64,000 bases of DNA from Kineosporia sp. NBRC 101731. GTDB taxonomy: Bacteria > Actinomycetota > Actinomycetes > Actinomycetales > Kineosporiaceae. The notes beneath the pieces were generated by a model. The model was given only the letters and a program-made list of their open reading frames with translations, was not told the DNA's origin and searched no databases. The stretch is taken from NCBI RefSeq assembly GCF_030269305.1, contig NZ_BSTC01000004.1, positions 163,963-227,962 of the forward strand. The letters are read 5' to 3'. This document shows, one piece after another, positions 26,469 to 35,079 of the stretch. The translations under genes and the position numbers were made by a program. Each line of letters starts with the position of its first letter. Positions within the stretch are counted from its first letter, which is position 1.

Positions 26469-27224
26469 ATGCGGCAATCGGTGGACGTGTGGTGCCGGCG
26501 GTTCCGCACGGCCTCGGCGAAGGTTCCGGTCGTGGCCCGGCTGGTGTGCCTGCCGCACGCGGGCGGTTCGGCATCGTTCTACCTGCCGTTGACGCGGGCT
26601 CTGGCCCCGGCCGGGATCGACGTGCTCGCCGTGCAATATCCGGGGCGCCAGGACCGCAGCTCCGAGGTGCCGGTACGCGACCTGGGGGTACTGGCCGACC
26701 GGGTGGCCGAGGCGGTGGGCGCCCTGCCCGGCGAGGTGCCCTTGAGCCTGTTCGGGCACAGCATGGGGTCGGCGGTGGGTTTCGAGGTGGCCCGGCGGCT
26801 GTCGAACACCGGACGCGGCCCCGCCCGGTTGTTCGTGTCGGGCCGGCGGGCGCCGTCGGTCTTCGGGGGCGGGACCGTGCACCGCCGCGACGACGCGGGG
26901 CTGCTCGCCGAGATCCGGAGTCTGGACGGCACCGCGGCCCTGGTGCTGCAGGACGAGGAACTGATGCGCCTGGCCCTGCCGGCCCTGCGGGCCGACTACG
27001 AGGCGATCGAGCTGTACCGGGCCTCGCCCCAGGACACCGTGGACTGCCCGGTCACGGTGCTCACGGGTGATGCCGATCCCCGCACGCCGCTGGAGGAGGT
27101 GGCGGGCTGGGCCACGCACACCACGGCCACCTGCGAGGTGCAGGTGTTCCCGGGAGGGCACTTCTACCTCAGCGAGAACGTCGACGGCGTGGCCGGCCTG
27201 CTCCGGGAACGGCTCCTGCCGTAG
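26469..27224 (+). CDS. Type II thioesterase (external editing thioesterase)
   Basis: The 251-residue alpha/beta hydrolase starts at ATG 26469 behind AAGGAG. Type II thioesterase marks are clear: LVCLPHAGGSASFYLPL, VQYPGRQDRSSE, the Ser in FGHSMGSAVGFEVAR (~94-108), Asp in TGDADPRTP (~200) and His in PGGHFYLSEN (~228). These enzymes clear misprimed acyl groups from carrier proteins of NRPS/PKS lines. No synthase gene lies in the window, but the next gene downstream on the same strand carries a module related to StaR of glycopeptide clusters. Its carrier-protein partners must be elsewhere. Confidence 0.9.
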   Translation: MRQSVDVWCRRFRTASAKVPVVARLVCLPHAGGSASFYLPLTRALAPAGIDVLAVQYPGRQDRSSEVPVRDLGVLADRVAEAVGALPGEVPLSLFGHSMGSAVGFEVARRLSNTGRGPARLFVSGRRAPSVFGGGTVHRRDDAGLLAEIRSLDGTAALVLQDEELMRLALPALRADYEAIELYRASPQDTVDCPVTVLTGDADPRTPLEEVAGWATHTTATCEVQVFPGGHFYLSENVDGVAGLLRERLLP

Positions 27225-27415
27225 CGGGCTCCAAGGTGCTCTTGGGCGGACCCCAACCGGCGCTTGGCGTGCCGAAAGACCCGCTGGCGAGGTCTCGTCC
27301 GTACCCTCTACGGTTCGCCACAGCGGTGTGCACGGCACAGCACGGCACAGCGCCCGACAATCTCGATCTTGTTAGTCTAGAAACTCAGCTTTACCGGCGA
27401 CACCAAGGAGCAGGC
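27225..27415 (+). promoter_or_regulatory. Intergenic region before the FAD-TPR fusion gene
   Basis: 190 bases without a gene. TTAGTCTAGAAA near 27371 contains a TAGTCT hexamer that is a plausible -10 element, placed ~40 bases before the start codon. CACGGCACAGCACGGCACAGC near 27332 is a short direct repeat. Both are suggestions only. Confidence 0.3.
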
Positions 27416-30136
27416 ATGCCGGCCGACCGGGCTGCACGACCGACCATCCTGATCGTGGGCGCAGGCGTGGCGGGCACGCTCGTCACCCTCCACCTGGCCC
27501 GCCTGGCCGCGCGCCGGTCCACCGGGATCGACATCGTGGTGCTCGAGCCCAGCGATCTGCTCGGCCGCGGCGTGGCGTTCGGCACGCCCGAGGACCGGCA
27601 CCTGCTCAACGTCCCGGCCAGCGGCATGAGCGCCCTGCCGGAAGAGCCCGGGCACTTCGTGGCCTGGCGCGCGGCCGACTACGACGGTCAGCCCACCCAC
27701 CCGTACGACTTCACCTCGCGCCGCGAGTTCTCCCGCTACGTGCGGCTGCTGCTGACCGAATCGCTGCACGCGGCGGGCGACTTCGTCACCCTGCGGCACG
27801 TGCAGCAGCAGGCCGTGACGGTGCGCCGCTCCGGCGCCGGGGCCGTCGTCACCACCGCGGCCGGGCGCAAGTTCGCGGCCGACGCGGTCGTGGTCGCGAC
27901 CGGCCTGCCCGCCGCGGGCTGGGACTGGGCCCCCGAGAGCCTGCGCGCATCACCCTTCTTCGTGCCCAGCCCGTGGGCCCCGGGCGCCCTCGACGTGATC
28001 CGCCGCGACCGCAGCGGGCCCGCTTCCGTTCTCATGGTCGGGACCGGGCTGACGATGGTCGACGTCGCGCTCTCCCTCAGCGGCCAGGACGCCGGTCGCG
28101 ACGACCGGGTGCTGCACGCCCTCTCGCGCAGTGGCCGCCTGCCCCGCACCCACGCCCGCGGCCCGAAACTCCCCACGATTCCCGATGTCTCGGACTGGGA
28201 CACCTCGATCGAGGAACTGCGCCGGCAGGTCCGGCGACACTTCACCGAGGTGGTCCGGGCCGGCGGCGACTGGCGACCGGCCCTGGACGGCCTGCGGGTA
28301 CAGGTGTCACACCTGTGGAGCCGGATGAGCGACGAGGACCGTCTCACCTTCCTGCGCGAGGACTCCGGCTACTGGAACGTGCTGCGCCACCGTATGCCGC
28401 TGTCCAGCGCGGACAAGCTCAACGCGCTGCGGGCCGCCGGCCGGCTGCACCTGCACTCCGGAGCCACGGTCGCCGAGGCCGAGCCCCTGCCCCGCGGCGG
28501 TCTGCACGTCACGCTCACCGACGGCTCCACCCGCGACGTCGGCTGGGTGGTCAACTGCACCGGCCCGCGCACCGACATCCGCGAACTCGGCAACCCGCTG
28601 CTGAACGACCTGCTCGCCCCGGTGCACGGCGTCGCCTCGGCCACCGTCGCCACCGGCGGCATGGGCCTGCGCACGGTCAACGGCCGCCTCATCGACTCGG
28701 CCGGCAGCCCGGAGGCACCACTGTGGACCCTCGGCGCCCTGCGCCGCGGTGAACTGTGGGAGACCACGGCGGTCCCGGAGATCCGCACCCAGGCACTCGC
28801 CCTGGCCACCACCTTGCTCGACACCCTGGCCCCGCTCCCCCGGCGCCTGGCCGACGGCCGCCTGGTCAGCGGTCACCACCCGGTGGCCCGGCCCCGCGAT
28901 CTGCTCGGCCTGCCGCTGTCCACCACCGCCGAGGCCGCGGCCAGTTTCAACGCCGGCCTGGAGCGCGTCATGCGGCTGGAGGCCGGCCCGGAAGACCTGC
29001 TGCGCGAGGCCATCGAGCACGACCCGGACTTCGCCCTGGCCCACGCCGCCCTGGCCATGCTCGGCCACGAGGCGGGCGCCCACGCCGACGTCGCCGCCTC
29101 CCTGGCCGCCGCCCAGCGCGCCGTCGCGCTCAAGGGCGACGACCGCGAGCGCAGCTTCGTCAACGTGATCGAGCGGCGGGTGCACGACGTGCGCCGCTCG
29201 GGGGCGCAGGCCCTGATCGCGCACATCGCCGCCTACCCGCGGGACGTGCTCGCGGTCTCGGCCGCGGTGCCCACGATCGCCTTCTCCGGTGTCACCGACC
29301 TGCAGCAGGAGACCTGGGCACTGGTCGAGGGCCTGGCCCCGGCCTACGGGGACCACTGGTGGTACATCTCGCTGCTGGCCTTCACCCGGCAGGAACAGTC
29401 CCGGTTCGAGGAGGCCGCGCTGCTGGCCGAGAGCGCGCTGGCCTGTGAACCGGCGTCCGGGCACGCGGTGCACGCGCAGACCCACGTGATGTACGAGACC
29501 GGGCAGCACGATGAGGGACGCGTCTGGCTGGACCACTGGGTCGGGGAGACCGGGCGCTCGGCCGGGTACCGGGCGCACTTCGCCTGGCACGCCGCCCTGC
29601 ACGAACTGGCCCTGGTCGACCTGGAGGCCGTGCGCCGCCGCTACGAGACCCACCTGGCCCCGCCGGCCGTGACCGGCGTCCGGGCCCTGATCGACTCGGC
29701 CTCGCTGCTGTGGCGCTGGCGTCTGGCCGGAGACCGGCCCCCGCCGGCCGGTCCGGTGCTGGAGGCGATCGGTGAGGGCCTGCTCAAGACCCCGCAGACG
29801 CCGTTCATCGCGCTCTACGCCGCGATCGCGCTGACCGCGAACGACGACGTGAAGGGGCTCGACGAACTGCGGCGGCACGCCCTGGGCTCGGCGGAGTCGT
29901 CCATGCACACGCTCGTCGTGGCGGCCTGTGAGGCGCTCACGGCCGTGGTGGAGAAGCGCTGGGCGCAGGCCTGGCCGATCCTCGAGGACCTCTACCCCCA
30001 GCTCGACCACTACGCCGGATCGGCGGCCCAGCGTGAGGTGTTCCAGGACACGCTGATCCACGCTCTGGTGCAGGACGGCGAGCAGACGCGGGCCCAGGAG
30101 CTGCGGGCGGCGCGGCCGGAGCGTCACCGTTGCTAG
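27416..30136 (+). CDS. Fusion protein: FAD/NAD(P)-binding oxidoreductase module plus TTC38/StaR-like TPR module
   Basis: The 906-residue protein starts at ATG 27416 with AAGGAG six bases upstream. Residues ~8-500 form an FAD/NAD(P)-binding module of the NAD_binding_9 type. ILIVGAGVAGTLVTLHLA gives the dinucleotide fold, GRGVAFGTPEDRHLLNVPA is the family's conserved block, a second nucleotide fold is at VLMVGTGLTMVDVAL, and VVNCTGPRTD is the late motif. From ~520 the sequence changes to a helical TTC38/StaR-like TPR region: DPDFALAHAALAMLGHEAG, AHIAAYPRDVLAVS, GDHWWYISLLAFTRQEQ, HVMYETGQHDEGRVWLDHWV and HFAWHAALHELALVD. These modules are normally separate proteins. One open frame spans both with no stop or shift. 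The substrate is unknown. Confidence 0.85.
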   Translation: MPADRAARPTILIVGAGVAGTLVTLHLARLAARRSTGIDIVVLEPSDLLGRGVAFGTPEDRHLLNVPASGMSALPEEPGHFVAWRAADYDGQPTHPYDFTSRREFSRYVRLLLTESLHAAGDFVTLRHVQQQAVTVRRSGAGAVVTTAAGRKFAADAVVVATGLPAAGWDWAPESLRASPFFVPSPWAPGALDVIRRDRSGPASVLMVGTGLTMVDVALSLSGQDAGRDDRVLHALSRSGRLPRTHARGPKLPTIPDVSDWDTSIEELRRQVRRHFTEVVRAGGDWRPALDGLRVQVSHLWSRMSDEDRLTFLREDSGYWNVLRHRMPLSSADKLNALRAAGRLHLHSGATVAEAEPLPRGGLHVTLTDGSTRDVGWVVNCTGPRTDIRELGNPLLNDLLAPVHGVASATVATGGMGLRTVNGRLIDSAGSPEAPLWTLGALRRGELWETTAVPEIRTQALALATTLLDTLAPLPRRLADGRLVSGHHPVARPRDLLGLPLSTTAEAAASFNAGLERVMRLEAGPEDLLREAIEHDPDFALAHAALAMLGHEAGAHADVAASLAAAQRAVALKGDDRERSFVNVIERRVHDVRRSGAQALIAHIAAYPRDVLAVSAAVPTIAFSGVTDLQQETWALVEGLAPAYGDHWWYISLLAFTRQEQSRFEEAALLAESALACEPASGHAVHAQTHVMYETGQHDEGRVWLDHWVGETGRSAGYRAHFAWHAALHELALVDLEAVRRRYETHLAPPAVTGVRALIDSASLLWRWRLAGDRPPPAGPVLEAIGEGLLKTPQTPFIALYAAIALTANDDVKGLDELRRHALGSAESSMHTLVVAACEALTAVVEKRWAQAWPILEDLYPQLDHYAGSAAQREVFQDTLIHALVQDGEQTRAQELRAARPERHRC

Positions 30137-30146
30137 ATTCGGCGCC

Positions 30147-30653
30147 GTGCCTCCCCTGGAACCGCTGAACGACCTGCCGGCCGCCGCGCGCACCATCGCC
30201 CGCACCACGATCGAGGCGGTGGACGCCGCGCTGGCCGGTGACGTCGTCCTCTTCGAGGAGGCCGCGGCCCGGCTCGCGCTGTGTGAACCGGAACAGGTGC
30301 GGCTGGTGCTGGGCAACGTGGTGCGTGACCTGCTGGAGCACCTGAACCCGGACGGGCTGGCGAGCGACGACCTGCTCGAGCTGATCCGCAGCTGCGCCCG
30401 CCGGGCCTTCACCTGGTACCCGACGATCGACGTGAACGCGCTGATCGTGGTACTCACCGGCGCCTTGGGCCTGCAGGAGGACGAGGACGAGACCAAGCCG
30501 ATCCGTTACACCCCGGCCCAGGTCGCGCAGCATGCCCCGCTGTTCATCACCGAACTGCTGTCCCAGCCCCGGCCGGCGCCCCTGACCCTCCCCCAGTACC
30601 TGCGCGCGGCCTTCGACCAGCTCCGCACGGCGGAACTGAACGAGATGCCCTGA
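30147..30653 (+). CDS. Hypothetical all-helical protein
   Basis: The 168-residue product starts at GTG 30147, only 10 bases after the fusion gene, so it may share its transcript. It is predicted mostly helical and acidic (LLEHLNPDGLASDDLLELIRS, LQEDEDE), with no signal peptide or motif I recognise. Coding character (third-position GC, few rare codons) supports it as a real gene. Confidence 0.65.
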   Translation: MPPLEPLNDLPAAARTIARTTIEAVDAALAGDVVLFEEAAARLALCEPEQVRLVLGNVVRDLLEHLNPDGLASDDLLELIRSCARRAFTWYPTIDVNALIVVLTGALGLQEDEDETKPIRYTPAQVAQHAPLFITELLSQPRPAPLTLPQYLRAAFDQLRTAELNEMP

Positions 30654-30675
30654 CCTCTCCCGTCAAGTCCCGATC

Positions 30676-31278
30676 ATGGTCGATCCCCGGAAAACCCTTG
30701 TCTGCCTCCTCCTCGGCGCGGGGCTGGTGGCCTGTGGTGACGAAGAGCCGAGGAGTGCCGCGCAGGACGCGCAAGCACCCCGAACTCTCTGGGACGCACT
30801 GGGAACCGTCAGCTACGACTTTCCCGTGTACGGCACCGTGCCGGGCCTCGTCGATGCCTCGGACCTGGCCGTCGTGGGCGACGTCGTGGATGTGCGCGCC
30901 GGGAAAACGCTGGGCGCGCCCGACACCCCCGATGCCGTTCAGACATCGCATCTGGTGATCGACGTAGAACGCGTGCTGCAGGCACGGCCGGGCCACCGGC
31001 CGCGGCAGGTGGTCCTGGCCATGACCACCCCCATGGGGCAGGACGCCGCGTCCCTGGCCGAGCTGGCCGCTGCGCAGGAGCAGAGCATCTTTCTGCTCAC
31101 CGAGACCGGGAGCCCCGAACTGTACGGCCCCACCAGCGGGGACGGCATCGTCATAGCGACGGCCACGGGTGCGGCCTTTCCCCTCGTCGAGGGGGAGACA
31201 ACGGCCCTCACCGAAGCGTCCCGAGGATCTTCCCTGCAGGAGGTGGCCGCACGCGTACGGGCAGCCGGCGCACGCTGA
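30676..31278 (+). CDS. Putative lipoprotein of unknown function
   Basis: The 200-residue product has a type II signal peptide, KTLVCLLLGAGLVACGDE, with a canonical lipobox (LVAC) at residue ~20. The mature part has a beta-rich domain (VPGLVDASDLAVVGDVVDVR, HLVIDVERVLQ, QSIFLLTETG) similar to small OB-like extracytoplasmic lipoproteins that report 'V..gtV' folds. No enzymatic residues are visible. It follows the hypothetical helical gene by 22 bases. Confidence 0.7.
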   Translation: MVDPRKTLVCLLLGAGLVACGDEEPRSAAQDAQAPRTLWDALGTVSYDFPVYGTVPGLVDASDLAVVGDVVDVRAGKTLGAPDTPDAVQTSHLVIDVERVLQARPGHRPRQVVLAMTTPMGQDAASLAELAAAQEQSIFLLTETGSPELYGPTSGDGIVIATATGAAFPLVEGETTALTEASRGSSLQEVAARVRAAGAR

Positions 31279-31299
31279 GGAGCACGCTGAGGCGCGCGT

Positions 31300-31806
31300 T
31301 CAGGCGCCCTCGAGCAGAACCCCCGGCCGCCGGGCGACTTCGGCCGCCGCCGGGCCGATCCGGCCGCCCTCGTGCGGCTGCGTGACCGACGTCAGCGCGC
31401 GCCAGATCTGCTCGATCTGGGCGTCGAGCACCGATGTCGCGTCGTAGCGCACCGCCAGGCGCCCGGCGTGCAGGGTCTCGCCGGTGAAGGGGCCGCCCGG
31501 CTCGTGCCGGGTGGCCTGCACCTGGACCAGGGCCCTCACCCCCAGGCCGGGCTCAGAGGTGACGCCGGCCCCGACCAGCGCGCCGTCGGGAGGCTGCGCC
31601 CCGGCGGGCAGCGGCAGAAAGCTCTGCACCCCGCTGCCACAGGTCATGGCCTCGTCGGCCGCGGCGTGCGCGTGCACCTGGTACAGGCCCCGTGGGCCAG
31701 CCGGGCTGCACATCCACCAGGCGCCCGGCAGGGCGTCCCGCACCCGGGAACCGAACGCGCGCAAGTCGTCGTCCAGCAGCCAGAGGCGGGTCGTTCTCGT
31801 CGTCAC
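31300..31806 (-). CDS. Hypothetical protein
   Basis: The 168-residue frame reads MTTRTTRLWLLDDDLRAFGSRV and DALPGAWWMCSPAGPRGLYQVHAH-type sequence, with a regular alpha/beta pattern and no signal peptide or recognised motif. It is convergent with the lipoprotein gene (22-base gap) and divergent from the nucleotidyltransferase gene. Codon bias supports it over the antisense frames. Confidence 0.6.
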   Translation of the reverse strand: MTTRTTRLWLLDDDLRAFGSRVRDALPGAWWMCSPAGPRGLYQVHAHAAADEAMTCGSGVQSFLPLPAGAQPPDGALVGAGVTSEPGLGVRALVQVQATRHEPGGPFTGETLHAGRLAVRYDATSVLDAQIEQIWRALTSVTQPHEGGRIGPAAAEVARRPGVLLEGA

Positions 31807-31909
31807 GCCGCCAGTTTCCCAGTCCGTGCGGAACGCTGCGGCGCAGGTCCCGGCCCGGCGGGCAGACGAGCCGGCGCCGGACCACCGGCGCGTGCAGCAT
31901 CATGATCCG

Positions 31910-32527
31910 ATGGTCGCGCCCGATGCCCCCGACGTCCCCGACGTTGACGGCCCCAGGGCCCCGCTGACCGTCCCGCAGGTACAGGCGCTCTTCGGCGCCC
32001 TGACCGTTCGCTGGTGGCTCTCCGGCGGTCACGCGATCGATCACCGCCTCGGCCGGGTGAGCCGCGAACACGGAGACATCGACGTCAGCACGCTGCGCCC
32101 GCTGCTGCCGGCCCTGCTCGAACGGCTGCCCGGCACCCTGGTGCCGTTCGCCGCGATGTCCGGGCGGGTGCGTCCTCTGTTCCAGCACCTCGACGACCCA
32201 TTGCTGCACAACATCTGGGTGCACGATCACCTCACGCATCGGTGGGTTCTCCAGATCAACCTCGAAAACGGGGACGACGAGCACTGGGCCTACCGTCGTC
32301 ACCCGGACATCACGCTGCCGTGGCACCGTGCCGTGCAGCCCGTGGCCGGTGTACCCACCGGAACCCCCGCCACCCAGCTGCTGTGGAAGGCGAAGTCACC
32401 GCGGGCCGTCGACGAGCACGACCTCGCCGTCACGCACCTGTCTACGGAAGAACAGGCCTGGCTCCAGAACTCGATCCGTGCCGCTCATCCCGACTCCCCC
32501 TGGGTCTTGCGCCATACCGACACCTGA
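31910..32527 (+). CDS. Nucleotidyltransferase-fold protein related to aminoglycoside 2''-adenylyltransferases
   Basis: The 205-residue product has the short antibiotic-nucleotidyltransferase core: WWLSGGHAIDHRLGRVSREHGDIDV (Gly-Gly, then the Asp-x-Asp metal pair), a later RWVLQINLENGDDEHWAYRR, and WKAKSPRAVDEHDLAV near the end. Related proteins include AadB/LnuA-type enzymes, but most genomic members have no shown resistance activity. Antibiotic modification should therefore not be assumed. It overlaps the convergent methyltransferase gene by 43 bases. Confidence 0.75.
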   Translation: MVAPDAPDVPDVDGPRAPLTVPQVQALFGALTVRWWLSGGHAIDHRLGRVSREHGDIDVSTLRPLLPALLERLPGTLVPFAAMSGRVRPLFQHLDDPLLHNIWVHDHLTHRWVLQINLENGDDEHWAYRRHPDITLPWHRAVQPVAGVPTGTPATQLLWKAKSPRAVDEHDLAVTHLSTEEQAWLQNSIRAAHPDSPWVLRHTDT

Positions 32528-33234
32528 CGTTCGCTGTCGGCGGTGAACGGTGTGCCGTCCCAGTCCTGGAGCCGCTGTTCCAGCGTCATACCGGCCAGCT
32601 GCGCCATCAGGTCGAGCTCGGAAGGCCACACGTACCGGAAGTGATGGTCGCCATAACGGTAACCGCCGTCGGGCTCCCGATGGAAGTGGTGCGAGGTCGC
32701 CTGCTGGGTGACCAGATCGAACGTGTCGAAACCGGTGTGTGTCTCGCTGATCTCGAACGGCACCCCGACCTGGCCCGGCGGCAGGCGGCGCAACGGTGGC
32801 ACCAGCACCTCGATCACGAACCGCCCGCCCGGCACCAGGTGCCGCGCCGCGTTGGCGAAACACCGCACCTGCTCGGCCTGCGTGCGCAGATTGCCGATCG
32901 TGTTGAACACCAGATAGACGAGCGTGAACTCACCCTCGACCACGGTGGTGGCCATGTCCCCGGTGACGACGGGCAGCTCGGCGGCGGAGATCTTCTCGCG
33001 CAGCTTGGCGGTCATCGGCGGCGACAGTTCGATCCCGGTCACCGGCACGCCCCGCCGGGCCAGCGGCACCGCGATCCGGCCCGTGCCGCTGGCGAACTCC
33101 ACCGCCCGCCCACCCGCGGCCTTCTCGACCAGGAAATCCAGCACCGGGTCGATCTTTTCGTCCGAGAACATCTCCCCCGAGAGATCGTCGTAGTGCTCCG
33201 CCTGATCCTGGGTCCAGAGGTCGCTACTGGTCAT
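32485..33234 (-). CDS. Class I SAM-dependent methyltransferase
   Basis: The product is 249 residues from ATG 33234, or 252 from ATG 33243. SAM-binding motif I is AVEFASGTGRIAVPLARRG (~45-63), followed by the acidic end of strand 2 (VTGIELSPPM) and the post-motif VYLVFNTIGNL. The opening WTQDQAEHYDDLSGEMF resembles small-molecule methyltransferases. The substrate is unknown. Its 3' end overlaps the convergent nucleotidyltransferase gene. Confidence 0.88.
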   Translation of the reverse strand: MTSSDLWTQDQAEHYDDLSGEMFSDEKIDPVLDFLVEKAAGGRAVEFASGTGRIAVPLARRGVPVTGIELSPPMTAKLREKISAAELPVVTGDMATTVVEGEFTLVYLVFNTIGNLRTQAEQVRCFANAARHLVPGGRFVIEVLVPPLRRLPPGQVGVPFEISETHTGFDTFDLVTQQATSHHFHREPDGGYRYGDHHFRYVWPSELDLMAQLAGMTLEQRLQDWDGTPFTADSERQVSVWRKTQGESG

Positions 33235-33333
33235 GGGAGCCATCCTGGGCGAACCCACGGGCCTTGGCGAACGGTTTTCCGGCGATCAGGGCCCGGCCGG
33301 GCCGCCGCCCCTCACGACTGCGTCAACGGCACC

Positions 33334-33367
33334 GTGCTGTTCCGCGCTGTTCCGCGCTGTTCCGTGC
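33334..33367. repeat. 10-bp tandem repeat (GCGCTGTTCC), three copies
   Basis: Three near-identical GYGCTGTTCC units in the gap between the methyltransferase start and the ABC permease stop. It is non-coding; no function is evident. Confidence 0.75.
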
Positions 33368-33401
33368 AGGTCCTCACGGTCAGCAGGACGGAGCCCCTGG
33401 C

Positions 33402-34136
33402 TCACGGCGTGCGCCGGCGGAGTGTGGCCGCTCCCAGGATCACGAGCCCCAGGACGAAGCCGGCAACGATCAGGACGTCTTTGAGCACCGACCCGGTGGC
33501 CTGCGCCGATGTCGTGATCGTGGTCATGGCGTCGATGGCGTAGGACAGCGGCAGGATGTCCGACACCTGGGACAGCCCACCGGGTAGGTCGTCGCGGGGT
33601 ACCAGCAGACCGCACAACAGGAACTGGGGAACGATGACGGCGGGAAGAAACTGCACCGCCTGAAACTCGCTGCGCGCGAAAGCACTGATGAACAGGCCCA
33701 GAGCAGTGCCGAGCAGCGAGTCGACCGTGGAGACGACGACCAGCAGCCACAGCGGGCCGGCGACGTCCAGGCCGAGGACCTGGACCGAGAACGCGGTGGC
33801 GATCAGGGCTGCGGCGATCCCCAGGCCACCGAAGGCCACGGCATACCCGCCGATCAGGTCGGCCTTGGCCAGCGGCAGGGTCAACAGACGTTCCATGGTG
33901 CCGCTCTGGCGTTCCCGCAGCGTCGAGACACTGGTGATCAGGAACATCACGATGACCGGGAAGAGAGCCAGCAGAGGGGCACCGATCCGGTCGAACAGGC
34001 CACCCCCCTGATAGATCCAGGCCAGCAGACCGATCAGGGCGCTGGGCACGACCAGGAGCATCGCGAGGGTGCGGGGATCGTGCCGGATCTGACGCAGCAC
34101 CCGGATCGCGGTGGCCAGGGTGAGGGAGATCGTCAT
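33402..34136 (-). CDS. ABC-2 type transporter permease
   Basis: The 244-residue membrane protein has six predicted helices and the ABC-2 signature region (SVSTLRERQSGTMERLLTLP, then LPLSYAIDAM). It is the membrane half of an exporter, paired with the ATP-binding gene whose stop overlaps its ATG by 4 bases. Family members export drugs, antibiotics or polymers; the cargo cannot be inferred. Confidence 0.92.
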   Translation of the reverse strand: MTISLTLATAIRVLRQIRHDPRTLAMLLVVPSALIGLLAWIYQGGGLFDRIGAPLLALFPVIVMFLITSVSTLRERQSGTMERLLTLPLAKADLIGGYAVAFGGLGIAAALIATAFSVQVLGLDVAGPLWLLVVVSTVDSLLGTALGLFISAFARSEFQAVQFLPAVIVPQFLLCGLLVPRDDLPGGLSQVSDILPLSYAIDAMTTITTSAQATGSVLKDVLIVAGFVLGLVILGAATLRRRTP

Positions 34137-34888
34137 GCTCGCGCCCCACCGCTGCGGCCCGCTCGATCGACCAGCGTCAGGAAAGCCGTGTCGAGGTCGG
34201 AGGCACCGGTGCCGGTGAGGATGTCGGCCGGCGTCCCGTCCCCCAGGACCCGGCCCTCCCGCAGCAGGATCAGCCGGTCGCACCGGGCGGCCTCGTCCAT
34301 CACGTGGCTGGAGACGACGATCGTGGTTCCGGCCTCGGCCAGCGCCCGGAACAGCTTCCACAGTTCCCGGCGCAGCACCGGGTCCAGGCCGACGGTCGGT
34401 TCGTCCAGCACCAGCAGTTCCGGTGTCCCCGCGAGCGCCGCGGCCAGGGACACGCGCGAATACTGGCCGCCGGAGAGCCGATCGACGCGGCGGTGTGCCT
34501 GCTCCTCCAGATCGACCACTGCCACCAGACGATTCACCTCCGCCTCCCGCCTCCTGCGGGGAACACCGACCACGGCGGCGAAGTAGCGCAGGTTCTCCGC
34601 GACGGTGAGGTCCCCGTAGACGCTCGGGCTCTGGGTCACATAGCCGATCCTGGCGCGCAGCGCCGGATGACCGGCGGGCAGACCGAGAACCCGGGCCGAA
34701 CCGCCGGCGACGATCTGGGTCCCGACCAGGGCCCGCATCAGCGTGGTCTTGCCGCATCCGCTGGGGCCGATCAGGCCCGAGATCTGCCCGGCCGGAGCCT
34801 GCCAGCTGAGGTCCGGCAGCACCACGCGGCGGCCCCGCAGCACCCGTAGCTTCCCGACCTCGATCGCGGGCATCGCCGTGGTGGTCAT
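34133..34888 (-). CDS. ABC transporter ATP-binding protein (exporter type)
   Basis: The 251-residue ATPase has Walker A GPSGCGKTT (41-49), a Q-loop Gln in IGYVTQSPSVYGDLTV, signature LSGGQ (138-142), Walker B LLVLDE (158-163), and the switch His in SSHVMDEAARCD. It energises the adjacent ABC-2 permease. It is most similar in layout to the DrrA/CcmA-like exporter group. Confidence 0.95.
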   Translation of the reverse strand: MTTTAMPAIEVGKLRVLRGRRVVLPDLSWQAPAGQISGLIGPSGCGKTTLMRALVGTQIVAGGSARVLGLPAGHPALRARIGYVTQSPSVYGDLTVAENLRYFAAVVGVPRRRREAEVNRLVAVVDLEEQAHRRVDRLSGGQYSRVSLAAALAGTPELLVLDEPTVGLDPVLRRELWKLFRALAEAGTTIVVSSHVMDEAARCDRLILLREGRVLGDGTPADILTGTGASDLDTAFLTLVDRAGRSGGARA

Positions 34889-34937
34889 CTGCGGGACTCC
34901 TACGTCTCAAGGATGTGACGCGCCCAATGGCGTGCTC

Positions 34938-34957
34938 GGCCCGGGGATCCTCGGGCC
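34938..34957. terminator. Hairpin between the LacI gene and the ABC exporter
   Basis: GGCCCGGGGA and TCCTCGGGCC pair with one mismatch. The hairpin lies downstream of the LacI-family gene (which ends at 35080) and upstream of the ABC exporter start, so it can end LacI transcription. Confidence 0.5.
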
Positions 34958-34999
34958 GATCACCGTCCGGTGGACCGTTCCAGCTTCCGGGTGCCCGAG

Positions 35000-35024
35000 G
35001 TCGAACGGCCAGAGTCGAACGGCC
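35000..35024. repeat. 11-bp direct repeat
   Basis: GTCGAACGGCC occurs twice with a 14-bp period in the LacI/ABC exporter intergenic gap. No function is assigned; a regulator site is possible. Confidence 0.6.
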
Positions 35025-35079
35025 TGGGGCGGCAAGAAACTCGTGGTCGTGACCGCCGAGGCCGGTGAGGGCCTTGTGG

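Noticed and set aside
28307..30496. 729-residue minus-strand open frame opposite the FAD-TPR fusion gene
   Set aside because: Low-complexity antisense frame with no recognisable motif; the plus-strand product has two clear domains and a good ribosome site.
31910..32527. Aminoglycoside or lincosamide resistance gene
   Set aside because: The fold fits, but most chromosomal members of this family have no resistance activity, so only the nucleotidyltransferase fold is claimed.
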